From an uncultured Nitrospira sp. (GTDB taxonomy: Bacteria; Nitrospirota; Nitrospiria; Nitrospirales; Nitrospiraceae), in assembly GCA_902500715.1 (NCBI GenBank), contig CABVRO010000007.1, forward strand, positions 1-54,305: a stretch of 54,305 nt of DNA, in the 5' to 3' direction. Position 1 is the first letter of the stretch, and each line of letters starts with the position of its first letter. Positions 24,514 to 32,348 of this stretch are shown piece after piece. The notes below the pieces were generated by a model. The model was not told the DNA's origin. It did no database searches and saw only the letters and a program-made list of their open reading frames with translations. The position numbers and the translations under genes are program-made.

Positions 24514-26529
24514 ATGCCGTGTATGAAAGCTGTAGTAGTTGTGCTGTGGGCGCTCCTCTCCGTCCTTGGCGCTGTGGCGCTCGCCCACGTGACAGGCCTC
24601 GTCAATCCTCACGAAAAAGTGAACGGGCTGTGGCTGGTCGTCGCGGCGGCCTGCATCTATGTCTTGGGTTTTCGATTCTACGGCCGGTGGTTGGCGCGCC
24701 ACGTGGTGCAGTTGGACGATAAGCGCCTGACTCCTGCGGTGCGGTTGAACGACGGGGTGAACTTTCATCCCACGAACCGGGTGGTGTTGTTCGGCCATCA
24801 TTTTGCCGCCATCGCGGGTGCTGGCCCACTGCTCGGGCCGGTTCTGGCTGCGCAATTCGGATTTCTGCCCGGCTTTCTCTGGCTGGTCATCGGTGCGGTC
24901 TTGGCGGGAGCGGTGCAGGACTTCATCATCTTGGTAGCCTCCATGCGGCGTAATGGCCGTTCCTTGCCGGAGATCGCGCACGACGAACTGGGCTCCATTA
25001 CGGGCACGGCGACGGCGGTCGCGGTGTTGTTCATTGTGGTGGTGGCGCTGGCGGGACTGGGTTTCGCCGTGGTCAACGCGCTGTACCACAATGCCTGGGG
25101 CACGTTCACCATTGCGATGACCATTCCCATCGGCTTCATCATGGGATTCTATCTGCAGAAGTTTCGTCCCGGCGCGGTGGCGGAGGTCTCGGTGATCGGG
25201 GTCGTGTTGTTAGTGACGGCGGTGCTCTTCGGGCGTGTGGTGGGACAGTCGGCCTATGCCTGGCTGTTCGAGTTTGAGAAACCGGCTCTCGTGTGGTTGT
25301 TGGCCGGCTACGGGTTTCTTGCCTCGGTGTTGCCGGGGTGGATGCTGTTGGTTCCGCGCGGCTATCTCTCGACCTTCATGAAACTGGGCGTGGTGTTCCT
25401 GCTCGGCTTCGGGGTGATCCTCATGGCGCCGACGATCGAGATGCCGCGGGTGACCGCCTTCGCCAATGGCGGCGGCCCGATTATTCCGGGCACGTTGTTT
25501 CCGTTCCTCTTCATTACTATCGCCTGTGGTGCGGTGTCGGGATTCCATTCGCTGGTGTCGTCCGGCACGACGCCCAAAATGATCGAGCAGGAGTCGCAGG
25601 CGGTGGTGGGATATGCGGCGATGCTGTTGGAAAGTTTCGTGGGGGTCATGGCATTGATTGCGGCCTCGGTGCTGATTCCTGGTGACTATCTGGTGATCAA
25701 TACGATGTTGTCGGCCGAGACCTTGACGGCCATGGGCTTTGCGCCATCCCGGATCGCGGAGTTGTCGCAACTGGTCGAAGTCGATGTCGCCGGGCGACCC
25801 GGTGGTGCCGTGTCATTGGCAGTGGGGATGGCATCCATTTTTGCCGCGCTGCCCGGCATGTCCGGCTTGATGGCCTATTGGTATCAATTCGCCCTCGTGT
25901 TCGAGGCGCTGTTCATTCTGACGACGATCGATACGGGGACGCGCGTGGCGCGCTATCTCATTCAGGAAATGGCCGGGCGGGTGTATGCCCCGTTCCGGCA
26001 GATGAACTGGTGGCCCGGTGTGTTGTTGAGCAGTGCTTTTGTGGTGGGATCCTGGGCCTATCTGATTGGGACGGGCAGCATTTCGACGATCTGGCCGATG
26101 TTCGGGGCGGCCAACCAGTTGCTGGGGACGCTGGCCCTCTGCATCGCGACCACGGTGTTGATCAAAATGTGGAAGTCGTCCTATCTCTGGGTCACCGCGC
26201 TGCCGATGCTGTTCGTCGGGGGGATTACCTTGGCCGGTTCCTATGAGATGTTCTGGATGTTTCTGGCAAAAGCGGCGACCCTGGCCGCCGGGCAGGCGTT
26301 TGCCCTCTATTTGGATGCGGTGCTGGTTGCCGTGGTGGCCATTTTGGGCCTGGTTGTCTTGAGCGATAGCCTTACGCAGTGGTATGGGTATGTGATTTTG
26401 AAGCGCCCCTTCCGCAGCAGCGAGGTCGTGGCGCTGGCCGGTGGCGGCTCAGCCGGCCGTGCGCAGACGGCTGTTCATCGGCATGACGACTGCGGGTTCA
26501 CGTTGCCGCCCGGCGGAGGCTGTTGCTAA
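24514..26529 (+). CDS. cstA: Carbon starvation protein A (CstA-type peptide/pyruvate transporter)
   Basis: The 671-residue polytopic protein has the CstA signatures [34 protein letters not shown] and [20 protein letters not shown] near the N-terminus, then about 16 membrane helices. CstA/BtsT proteins import peptides or pyruvate under nutrient limitation. An in-frame ATG at 24523 is an equally good start. The C-terminus is unusual, ending in a Cys/Gly-rich PPGGGCC tail. The next gene, yajQ, follows closely. Confidence 0.9.
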   Translation: MPCMKAVVVVLWALLSVLGAVALAHVTGLVNPHEKVNGLWLVVAAACIYVLGFRFYGRWLARHVVQLDDKRLTPAVRLNDGVNFHPTNRVVLFGHHFAAIAGAGPLLGPVLAAQFGFLPGFLWLVIGAVLAGAVQDFIILVASMRRNGRSLPEIAHDELGSITGTATAVAVLFIVVVALAGLGFAVVNALYHNAWGTFTIAMTIPIGFIMGFYLQKFRPGAVAEVSVIGVVLLVTAVLFGRVVGQSAYAWLFEFEKPALVWLLAGYGFLASVLPGWMLLVPRGYLSTFMKLGVVFLLGFGVILMAPTIEMPRVTAFANGGGPIIPGTLFPFLFITIACGAVSGFHSLVSSGTTPKMIEQESQAVVGYAAMLLESFVGVMALIAASVLIPGDYLVINTMLSAETLTAMGFAPSRIAELSQLVEVDVAGRPGGAVSLAVGMASIFAALPGMSGLMAYWYQFALVFEALFILTTIDTGTRVARYLIQEMAGRVYAPFRQMNWWPGVLLSSAFVVGSWAYLIGTGSISTIWPMFGAANQLLGTLALCIATTVLIKMWKSSYLWVTALPMLFVGGITLAGSYEMFWMFLAKAATLAAGQAFALYLDAVLVAVVAILGLVVLSDSLTQWYGYVILKRPFRSSEVVALAGGGSAGRAQTAVHRHDDCGFTLPPGGGCC

Positions 26530-26569
26530 GCACGAAACGACGGGCGGACAGGCAGAAGGAGGAGAGATC

Positions 26570-27067
26570 GTGGCTGACCAATCATCATTCGATGTGGTGT
26601 CGGAAGTGAATATGCAGGAGATGAAAAACGTCGTCGACCAGGCGACGAAGGAGATTAAACAACGGTTCGATTTCAAGGATTCCAAGACCGAGCTCAATTT
26701 GAAGGAAAAGGACAAGGAGTTGGTGGTGCTGTCCGACGATGAGTATAAACTCAACGCGGTGAACGAGATCATCAAGAGTAAGTGCGTCAAACGCGGGGTC
26801 TCCCTGAAGGCGTTCGACTACGGCAAGATCGAGGAGGCGCTCGGCGCCACCGTTCGGCAAACCATCAAAATTCAGAGCGGCATCTCCTCGGAGAAGGCGA
26901 AAGACATTACCAAAGCCGTGAAAGAGTCGAAGCTGAAAGTCCAGGCGCAGATTCAAGGCGAGCAGGTGCGGGTGATCGGCAAGAGCAAAGATGAGTTGCA
27001 GGCGGCGATCGCCTTTCTGAAGGGGAAGGATTTTGGGATTGATCTGCAGTTCACCAACTTCCGCTAA
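26570..27067 (+). CDS. yajQ: YajQ-family nucleotide-binding protein (UPF0234)
   Basis: A GTG start at 26570 sits after AAGGAGGAGAG (26556-26565) and gives 165 residues, the family length; the longer open frame upstream overlaps cstA. The N-terminus [20 protein letters not shown] and the tail [17 protein letters not shown] are diagnostic. Members bind nucleotides, and some bind c-di-GMP to control transcription. A 121-bp palindromic repeat begins three bases after the stop. Confidence 0.93.
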   Translation: MADQSSFDVVSEVNMQEMKNVVDQATKEIKQRFDFKDSKTELNLKEKDKELVVLSDDEYKLNAVNEIIKSKCVKRGVSLKAFDYGKIEEALGATVRQTIKIQSGISSEKAKDITKAVKESKLKVQAQIQGEQVRVIGKSKDELQAAIAFLKGKDFGIDLQFTNFR

Positions 27068-27069
27068 CC

Positions 27070-27190
27070 TGGGATGGTGAAACAAGCCTCCAGCTTCGTT
27101 CTCGCGTCGCTCAGGCGCTCGACGTACAAGGAGTACGCCTCGCCCCTTCTCTCGCTGCGGCCTAGCTGGGTGACCTGTTTGACCATCCCA
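27070..27190. repeat. Inverted-repeat element, family 4
   Basis: The 121-bp unit has imperfect inverted ends: TGGGATGGTGAAACAAG on the left and TGGGATGGTCAAACAGG on the reverse-complemented right. The central hairpin CGTAC-AAGGA-GTACG (27123-27137) is followed by TACGCCT (27134-27140), the core also found in the elements at 96-582 and 5881-6053. It fills the space between yajQ and the lipoprotein gene. Confidence 0.65.
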
Positions 27191-27212
27191 TAGAGTATTC
27201 GCCAATTCCAGC

Positions 27213-28232
27213 ATGGCCAGACTTCGCATCTGTTTTATGTTTGTAGTGCTGTTCCTCGGCGGCTGCGGCGGCAGTGACCCGATCGTCGTCATTCAGCTGC
27301 ATCCGACCAATCCCGACATCCTCTACATCGCCACGAACGACTACATTTACAAGTCGCGTGACGGCGGCAAAACCTGGAGCAATCTATCGAAGGGTATGAG
27401 CCATTCGCGCGTGATTGCGCTGGCGATTGACCCGGTTTATCCCGCAACGATTTATGCCGGGACAAAAGGCGATGCCGTGTACAAGAGCTACGACGGAGGG
27501 CAGCGCTGGACGTCGATTCGCTCCGGGTTGGATGATGCGACGATTTCTTCCGTCGTGAACCAATTTGTCTTCGACCCCGCCGACGGCACCCATATCTTTC
27601 TGGCTACGACCATGGGCGTGTTCGAAACGAGGAATGCCGGTGAGCGGTGGACGAAGCGAATGGACGGAATGAAGGAAGTGTTGATGGTGGTCACGCTGGG
27701 CATGGATCCCACGCGATCATCCGTGCTCTATGCCGGCACCAGCGGCGGCGTATACAAGTCGGTGAATCAGGGGGCGCATTGGATGCAGGCGAATAACGGT
27801 TTAGTGCCGGAGGGAATGGTGAAAACCTCGCGCGCCCTGAGCGTCACATCGGTGCAGGTCGATCCATTTAGGACGGAGACGGTCTACGCGGCGACTCTGG
27901 CCGGACTCTATAAAACCACCGATGGCGCCGCTTCCTGGGTGCGCATCGGCGAATCGTTGCAGGATCAGATGATCGTGTCGATGGTCCTCGATCGTGTGCG
28001 GCCCGGAGTGATGTATGTGGCGGCCCGGGATGGCATCCACCGGAGCGAGGATGAGGGGAAGAGCTGGGTGGCATTGAACGAGGGGTTGGCGAGCACCAAT
28101 ATCCGGTCGCTGGCGCAGAGCGCTCTGGATTCACGGCTCTTCTACGCCGGCACGAACGGTAGCGGATTGTACCGGAGCAGGGACGGAGGGGCGCATTGGG
28201 AGGTGCTTCCGTCGGTCTTCCCCAAGGAATAA
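27213..28232 (+). CDS. BNR/YCF48-like repeat lipoprotein
   Basis: The 339-residue protein has a lipoprotein signal with lipobox FLGGC and Cys18 as the lipidated residue. The mature part consists of repeated beta-propeller blades with BNR-type hallmarks: YKSRDGGKTWSNL, YKSYDGGQRWTSI, YKTTDGAASWVRI, HRSEDEGKSWVAL and YRSRDGGAHWEVL, each preceded by an IYAGT-like strand. It is likely an envelope protein; HCF136/YCF48 relatives act as assembly factors, but no specific role is visible. It is convergent with the next gene. Confidence 0.8.
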   Translation: MARLRICFMFVVLFLGGCGGSDPIVVIQLHPTNPDILYIATNDYIYKSRDGGKTWSNLSKGMSHSRVIALAIDPVYPATIYAGTKGDAVYKSYDGGQRWTSIRSGLDDATISSVVNQFVFDPADGTHIFLATTMGVFETRNAGERWTKRMDGMKEVLMVVTLGMDPTRSSVLYAGTSGGVYKSVNQGAHWMQANNGLVPEGMVKTSRALSVTSVQVDPFRTETVYAATLAGLYKTTDGAASWVRIGESLQDQMIVSMVLDRVRPGVMYVAARDGIHRSEDEGKSWVALNEGLASTNIRSLAQSALDSRLFYAGTNGSGLYRSRDGGAHWEVLPSVFPKE

Positions 28233-28259
28233 CTGGAGGTAGATCAGTCCCGCGCGAGT

Positions 28260-29354
28260 CTACCGGCGGGGCTGGGTATTGAGGGATGAGTCGCCGATTT
28301 CGGCGCCGACGCCCCGCGTCTGCACCGACGACGAGCGTTCGGCGTTTTGCGCTGAATTGATGTCGAAGCCGAATGCATTCGGCAGGGTACTGTCCTGGGT
28401 GTGAGTGCCCACCCGGTCCGGTAAGGTACTGTCTTTGAGATCTTCTCCTCTGCGGGGTCGCAGAGATTCGTTGACGTTGCTGTAGGGCGACACTGTGGCT
28501 CCGATGTCGGCGCCGAAGCTTGGATTGAGGGATCGATTCAAATGGGTGTTCTCGATGTCTCCGCCGATTCTGGTCGGGATGGTGGTGTCCTGGATGTCCA
28601 TGCCTGTCGGTGCTGAGGCCGGTGGCCTCTTGGCCCGAACGTCATGAGCAATGGCTTCGCGTTCCTCGTCGATGCGCCGCGCTTCTCTCCCGCGCTGCTC
28701 ATAGTCCAATGAATCGAGCTTCTCGAATCGCTCACCCAGGGCCTTAATGCGCGTCTTGATTTTCGTGAGGTCGTCCCGAGCGATGGCGACCGTTCCGACG
28801 ATTTCGCTGAGTGTCCACTGACGGGCAAACGTGCCGAGTTTCGGCGATTGCCCGGGGCCGCCGCCCAGCCCGTCTGCCCCGCTTCCCACGCCGAAGCCCG
28901 CACTGTTATAGATGCCTTTTTGTTGCACCGACATCAGAATGTGATTCGACTGTTCCAGGAGTTCGTCGATGCGTTCGACGGAATCGAACTCGCCGGCGCA
29001 GCATGCCAGAAACTCGCGATACTCGCGGGTAAACTTGGAGGCTTCATTCTGGATATCAACGATCTTGAGAGGCACCTTCGGTGGGGAGGCATCATGATCT
29101 GATGGATCCAGTTTCTCCGGTTTCTTCGCGTCGCGTTCCTCATCGTACAGGGCCGTGCAGCCTGCATCGGGAGTGGCGGTGATCCGCTTGTCTGCTGTGC
29201 GGTTCGGGCACCAATAGATTTTCCCGGGCCGGTTTAACGGATTATCGGTTCGGAATTCTCCTGCCAGCGCGGAGGGCAGCAGGCCCAGCAGAAGAAGCGC
29301 GGTGAGTAGCGGTGTGAGTGATCGGGGATGGTGGAGCAGTATGGTGTGCATCAT
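28260..29354 (-). CDS. Exported protein with C-terminal degenerate repeats, function unknown
   Basis: The start is taken at 29354 (MMHTILLHH), giving 364 residues; the frame stays open upstream. A signal peptide ends near ALA-GEF. The N-terminal part has YWCPNRTADK, a helical middle (about 100-245) with EFLACC and Lys/Glu-rich stretches follows, and a Gly-rich linker lies near 135. From about residue 252 to the end there are about seven degenerate repeats of the type [DE][IL]-x-[DN][ST]-x-[LI]P...G (DIQDTTIPTRIG, EDLKDSTLPDRVG, HTQDSTLPNAFG). I do not recognise the family. It is convergent with the lipoprotein gene and divergent from asnS. Confidence 0.7.
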   Translation of the reverse strand: MMHTILLHHPRSLTPLLTALLLLGLLPSALAGEFRTDNPLNRPGKIYWCPNRTADKRITATPDAGCTALYDEERDAKKPEKLDPSDHDASPPKVPLKIVDIQNEASKFTREYREFLACCAGEFDSVERIDELLEQSNHILMSVQQKGIYNSAGFGVGSGADGLGGGPGQSPKLGTFARQWTLSEIVGTVAIARDDLTKIKTRIKALGERFEKLDSLDYEQRGREARRIDEEREAIAHDVRAKRPPASAPTGMDIQDTTIPTRIGGDIENTHLNRSLNPSFGADIGATVSPYSNVNESLRPRRGEDLKDSTLPDRVGTHTQDSTLPNAFGFDINSAQNAERSSSVQTRGVGAEIGDSSLNTQPRR

Positions 29355-29489
29355 GATGTGATGATGCCCCTGGTAGGACATTGTGTCAACGAAAGGGAGG
29401 ATTTGTGATGCGCTTGAAATGCCCGTTACTGTTCGGTACCCTCCGGCCGTAGGCCTCTCCGGCACACCTCTATCTGAATAGGACGACCT

Positions 29490-30782
29490 ATGCCTGTGAT
29501 GTATATCGATGAAGCGGCCGCCCATGCCGGACAGGACGTGACGATTCGGGGGTGGCTCCGCAGTCGTCGCGACAAGGGAAAACTCCATTTTCTGATCGTG
29601 CGGGATGGAACCGGGGACATTCAGGCGGTCGTGAGCAAGGCGACGGTGGGCGATGCACAGTTCGCTCGATCGGCGGAACTCACTCAGGAGTCCAGTCTCG
29701 TCCTCACCGGCATGTTACGGCAGGATGCGCGTGCGCCGGGCGGGTATGAGCTCGACGTACTTCGTCTTGAAGTGTTGCAGGTCGCGGAGCCTTTTCCCAT
29801 CCAGCCGAAAGAACACGGCACAGGATTCTTGATGGAGCATCGCCATCTCTGGCTGCGCTCCAGCCGACAGCATGCCGTGCTCCGCCTTCGCCATGAAATT
29901 ATTCGAGCCTGTCGGAACTTTTTCGACGATCGCGGTTTTACGCTGGTCGATGCCCCGATTTTTACGCCGAATGCCTGTGAGGGTACGACCACCTTATTTC
30001 AGACGCAGTACTTCGATGAGACGGCCTATTTGACTCAGAGCGGGCAACTCTATAGCGAGGCCACAGCTGCGGCGTTTGGAAAGGTGTATTGTTTCGGTCC
30101 GACGTTTCGCGCCGAGAAGTCCAAGACGCGCCGGCATTTGATGGAGTTTTGGATGGTGGAACCGGAGGTAGCCTTTGCGCAATTGTCCGATATGATGGAG
30201 TTGGCTGAACAGTTCCTTTCGCATGTTGTGGCGGCGGTGCTGAAGAGTCGTCGCGCCGAGCTGCTCCTGCTTGAGCGGGATCCGGCGAAGCTGGAGTGTG
30301 TGACGGCGCCGTTTCCGCGCATTACCTACGAAGAGGCTATCGGCATTCTGCAGCGGAAAGGTAATCCCGCGAAGCCTGGTGACGATTTTGGCGCCGATGA
30401 TGAGACGACTCTTTCCAATGAATTCGATCGGCCGGTGATCGTGCACCGATACCCTGCGGCGTTGAAAGCATTTTATATGGAGACGGATCCGGAACGGCCC
30501 GATCTGGCGCTCTGTATGGATGTGCTGGCTCCGGAAGGGTATGGAGAAATCATCGGCGGCGGTCAGCGTATCCATTCTCACGAAAAACTTTTGGCGCGTA
30601 TTCAGGAGCATCATCTTCCGGTTGAGGCGTTTCAATGGTATCTCGATCTCCGTCGGTACGGCTCGGTTCCGCATGCGGGGTTTGGAATGGGTATTGAGCG
30701 CGCCGTGGCATGGATTTGTGGCCTCGATCACGTGCGGGAAACGATTCCCTTTCCCCGTATGTTGTATCGACTTTATCCATAG
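29490..30782 (+). CDS. asnS: Asparaginyl-tRNA synthetase
   Basis: This class IIb synthetase of 430 residues charges tRNA-Asn. The N-terminal OB fold (about 1-105) has [19 protein letters not shown]. The catalytic core has [18 protein letters not shown], motif 2 [21 protein letters not shown] and motif 3 [16 protein letters not shown]. The EFWMVEPE form separates AsnRS from AspRS. A perfect hairpin follows the gene at 30805-30840. Confidence 0.95.
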   Translation: MPVMYIDEAAAHAGQDVTIRGWLRSRRDKGKLHFLIVRDGTGDIQAVVSKATVGDAQFARSAELTQESSLVLTGMLRQDARAPGGYELDVLRLEVLQVAEPFPIQPKEHGTGFLMEHRHLWLRSSRQHAVLRLRHEIIRACRNFFDDRGFTLVDAPIFTPNACEGTTTLFQTQYFDETAYLTQSGQLYSEATAAAFGKVYCFGPTFRAEKSKTRRHLMEFWMVEPEVAFAQLSDMMELAEQFLSHVVAAVLKSRRAELLLLERDPAKLECVTAPFPRITYEEAIGILQRKGNPAKPGDDFGADDETTLSNEFDRPVIVHRYPAALKAFYMETDPERPDLALCMDVLAPEGYGEIIGGGQRIHSHEKLLARIQEHHLPVEAFQWYLDLRRYGSVPHAGFGMGIERAVAWICGLDHVRETIPFPRMLYRLYP

Positions 30783-30804
30783 CAGCGAGTCCCCTCCATT
30801 TCTG

Positions 30805-30840
30805 CCTGCATTTCGGTGGCGACGCTCACCGAAATGCAGG
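30805..30840 (+). terminator. Strong hairpin downstream of asnS
   Basis: CCTGCATTTCGGTG (30805-30818) and CACCGAAATGCAGG (30827-30840) form a perfect 14-bp stem with an 8-base loop, 22 bases after the asnS stop. Only a short, broken T-rich stretch follows, so it is either an atypical terminator or an mRNA-end stabiliser. Confidence 0.6.
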
Positions 30841-30933
30841 TATTTCATCCATCTGATTTTTGGGTGGTCCCCACTTTTCCCTGGCAAAAATTTGCGCAAA
30901 AATAATTGTCTGGTGGGTGAGTTTCCCACATAT

Positions 30934-30953
30934 TTGTCCACAAGTGTGGATAA
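30934..30953. promoter_or_regulatory. Paired DnaA-box sequences upstream of the dcw cluster
   Basis: An exact DnaA box (TGTGGATAA, complement of TTATCCACA) at 30945-30953 faces TTGTCCACA (one mismatch) at 30934-30942, two bases apart. They lie in a locally AT-rich stretch that also has TTTGCGCAAA at 30891-30900 and a related GCGCAAA site near 30960. The 30783-31095 gap holds these sites, the asnS hairpin and the dcw promoter, but no gene. DnaA control of the cluster is inference. Confidence 0.5.
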
Positions 30954-31029
30954 CTTTCGCGCAAATTCCGGCCAAATGAGACATGTGTCTAAACCGAACA
31001 ATATTCTTGATAAATAGGGGTTAATTCTG

Positions 31030-31057
31030 TTGACAGCTGTTTGGTTGGGTGTATACT
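31030..31057 (+). promoter_or_regulatory. Sigma70 promoter of the dcw cluster
   Basis: A perfect -35 TTGACA (31030-31035) is separated by 16 bases from a -10 TATACT (31052-31057), 39 bases before the rsmH ATG. This is the clearest promoter ahead of the roughly 21-kb cluster. Confidence 0.75.
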
Positions 31058-31070
31058 CCAGCCAATGTGC

Positions 31071-31093
31071 GGGGTAAAGTGGGTGGAAATGGA
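31071..31093 (+). promoter_or_regulatory. G-rich repeats resembling MraZ boxes
   Basis: GGG-type blocks occur at 31071, 31081 and 31091 with 10-base spacing, including AAAGTGGGTGGAAATGG. This resembles the repeated MraZ-binding boxes normally found between a dcw promoter and mraZ. It lies between the -10 and the rsmH start and also overlaps the rsmH ribosome-binding region. No mraZ gene is in the window. Confidence 0.4.
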
Positions 31094-31095
31094 GA

Positions 31096-32019
31096 ATGAA
31101 TTCTGCTCGCGAATCCCATGAGGCGGTTTTAGTCGACGAGATCGTGTTCTGGCTGCAGTGCAAACCAGGTGGTGTGTACGTGGACTGCACTCTTGGATAT
31201 GCAGGGCTCGCGAGTCGGATTCTCGAGCGCACCGCGCCGAATGGCATGCTCGTGGGCATTGATCGCGATACGGCGGCGCTCTCGGAATCCCGGTTGCGGT
31301 TACAGGATGTGCAGTCTCGCGTGCATCTCCGGCACGCAAACTTCTCAGAGCTCAAGGCCGTGGTCGCCGACAGTGGATTGTCGCAGGTGGACGGAGTGAT
31401 CTTCGATTTGGGCGTGTCCTCTCCGCAGCTCGATCGTCCTGAACGAGGGTTCAGCTTCAGAGAGGACGGCCCTTTGGATATGCGCATGGATCAGCGAGAG
31501 GGGCGCACCGCCGCAGACCTTGTGCGCGACCTGCCGGAGAGTGAGTTAGCCGATCTTATCTATCAACTCGGTGAGGAGCGGTACTCGCGCAGAATTGCCC
31601 GCGCGGTCGTGCAGGCCCGGATGCAGGGGGTGATCGGAACAACCTGGCAGTTGGCGGCAGTGGTGGAGCGCGCGGTGCCGGCTTCGTATCGGCACGGACG
31701 GATTCATTGCGCCACGCGCACCTTCCAGGCGTTGCGGATCGCCGTGAATCGTGAATTGGACGTGTTGGAGCCGGCGCTCCGCGATGCGGTGGACATTCTG
31801 GCTCCGGGCGGGCGCGTCTGTACCGTCTCGTTTCATTCGCTCGAAGACAGGATCGTGAAGCATACGTTTCGGGCACTGGCGAACGGCCCCGAAGCGTCGG
31901 TGAGGGTATTGACGAAAAAACCGGTCATCGCCTCGGAAAACGAGCGTAGCCGAAACCCGCGGTCACGGAGCGCAAAGTTGCGAGTCGTGGAGCGGATCTC
32001 CAAGGAGTATGTGAAATGA
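31096..32019 (+). CDS. rsmH: 16S rRNA (cytosine1402-N4)-methyltransferase
   Basis: The 307-residue RsmH (MraW) uses S-adenosylmethionine to methylate C1402 in the ribosomal P site. It shows VYVDCTLGYAGLASRILE (SAM-binding loop), GIDRDTAAL, GVIFDLGVSSPQLDRPERGFSF split across two motifs, and the C-terminal FHSLEDRIVKHTFR. It opens the dcw cluster here, where mraZ would normally come first. It overlaps ftsL by 4 bases. Confidence 0.95.
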   Translation: MNSARESHEAVLVDEIVFWLQCKPGGVYVDCTLGYAGLASRILERTAPNGMLVGIDRDTAALSESRLRLQDVQSRVHLRHANFSELKAVVADSGLSQVDGVIFDLGVSSPQLDRPERGFSFREDGPLDMRMDQREGRTAADLVRDLPESELADLIYQLGEERYSRRIARAVVQARMQGVIGTTWQLAAVVERAVPASYRHGRIHCATRTFQALRIAVNRELDVLEPALRDAVDILAPGGRVCTVSFHSLEDRIVKHTFRALANGPEASVRVLTKKPVIASENERSRNPRSRSAKLRVVERISKEYVK

Positions 32020-32348
32020 AAACCGTCGCGTTTGCCGCGGTCACATCGCTGGTGTTGCTCTTTGTGTGGGAGCGGGTGGATATCGTTCGCATCGGCTACC
32101 ACATCGAGCGGATGAAGACGCAGAAGGTCCTGCTGGAGCGGGAGCGCGATGAATTGCGCGTGAAGCTCTCCGGCCTCACGGCACCTGAGCGGATTGCGCG
32201 TCTGGCGAGCGACAAGTTGGGGATGATGCAACCGGAGAAGGGTCAGGTCGTCGTCATCAACATCGAGCCGGAAGCGCCGGCCAATCCGGTCGTGGCGGAG
32301 GGTGAGGTGCGGATCGCCAAAAACATTGTAACGCGGAGAACCCGATAG
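32016..32348 (+). CDS. ftsL: Cell division protein FtsL
   Basis: This is a small bitopic protein of 110 residues with an N-terminal membrane helix (about 4-20), a Glu/Arg/Leu-rich coiled coil (about 28-52) and PERIARLASDKLGMMQPEKGQVV, the usual FtsL end motif. It works in the FtsQLB complex that activates septal synthesis. The position between rsmH and ftsI is diagnostic, since sequence conservation is low. It overlaps both neighbours. Confidence 0.85.
   Translation: MKTVAFAAVTSLVLLFVWERVDIVRIGYHIERMKTQKVLLERERDELRVKLSGLTAPERIARLASDKLGMMQPEKGQVVVINIEPEAPANPVVAEGEVRIAKNIVTRRTR

Noticed and set aside
30783..31095. Chromosomal origin of replication
   Set aside because: Only one exact and one near DnaA box are present, with no dnaA, dnaN or other origin genes nearby; a regulatory site is the simpler reading.
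29994..31487. Minus-strand open frame of 497 codons
   Set aside because: Runs antisense through asnS, the regulatory gap and rsmH; composition is shadow-like and it would ignore the dcw promoter region.
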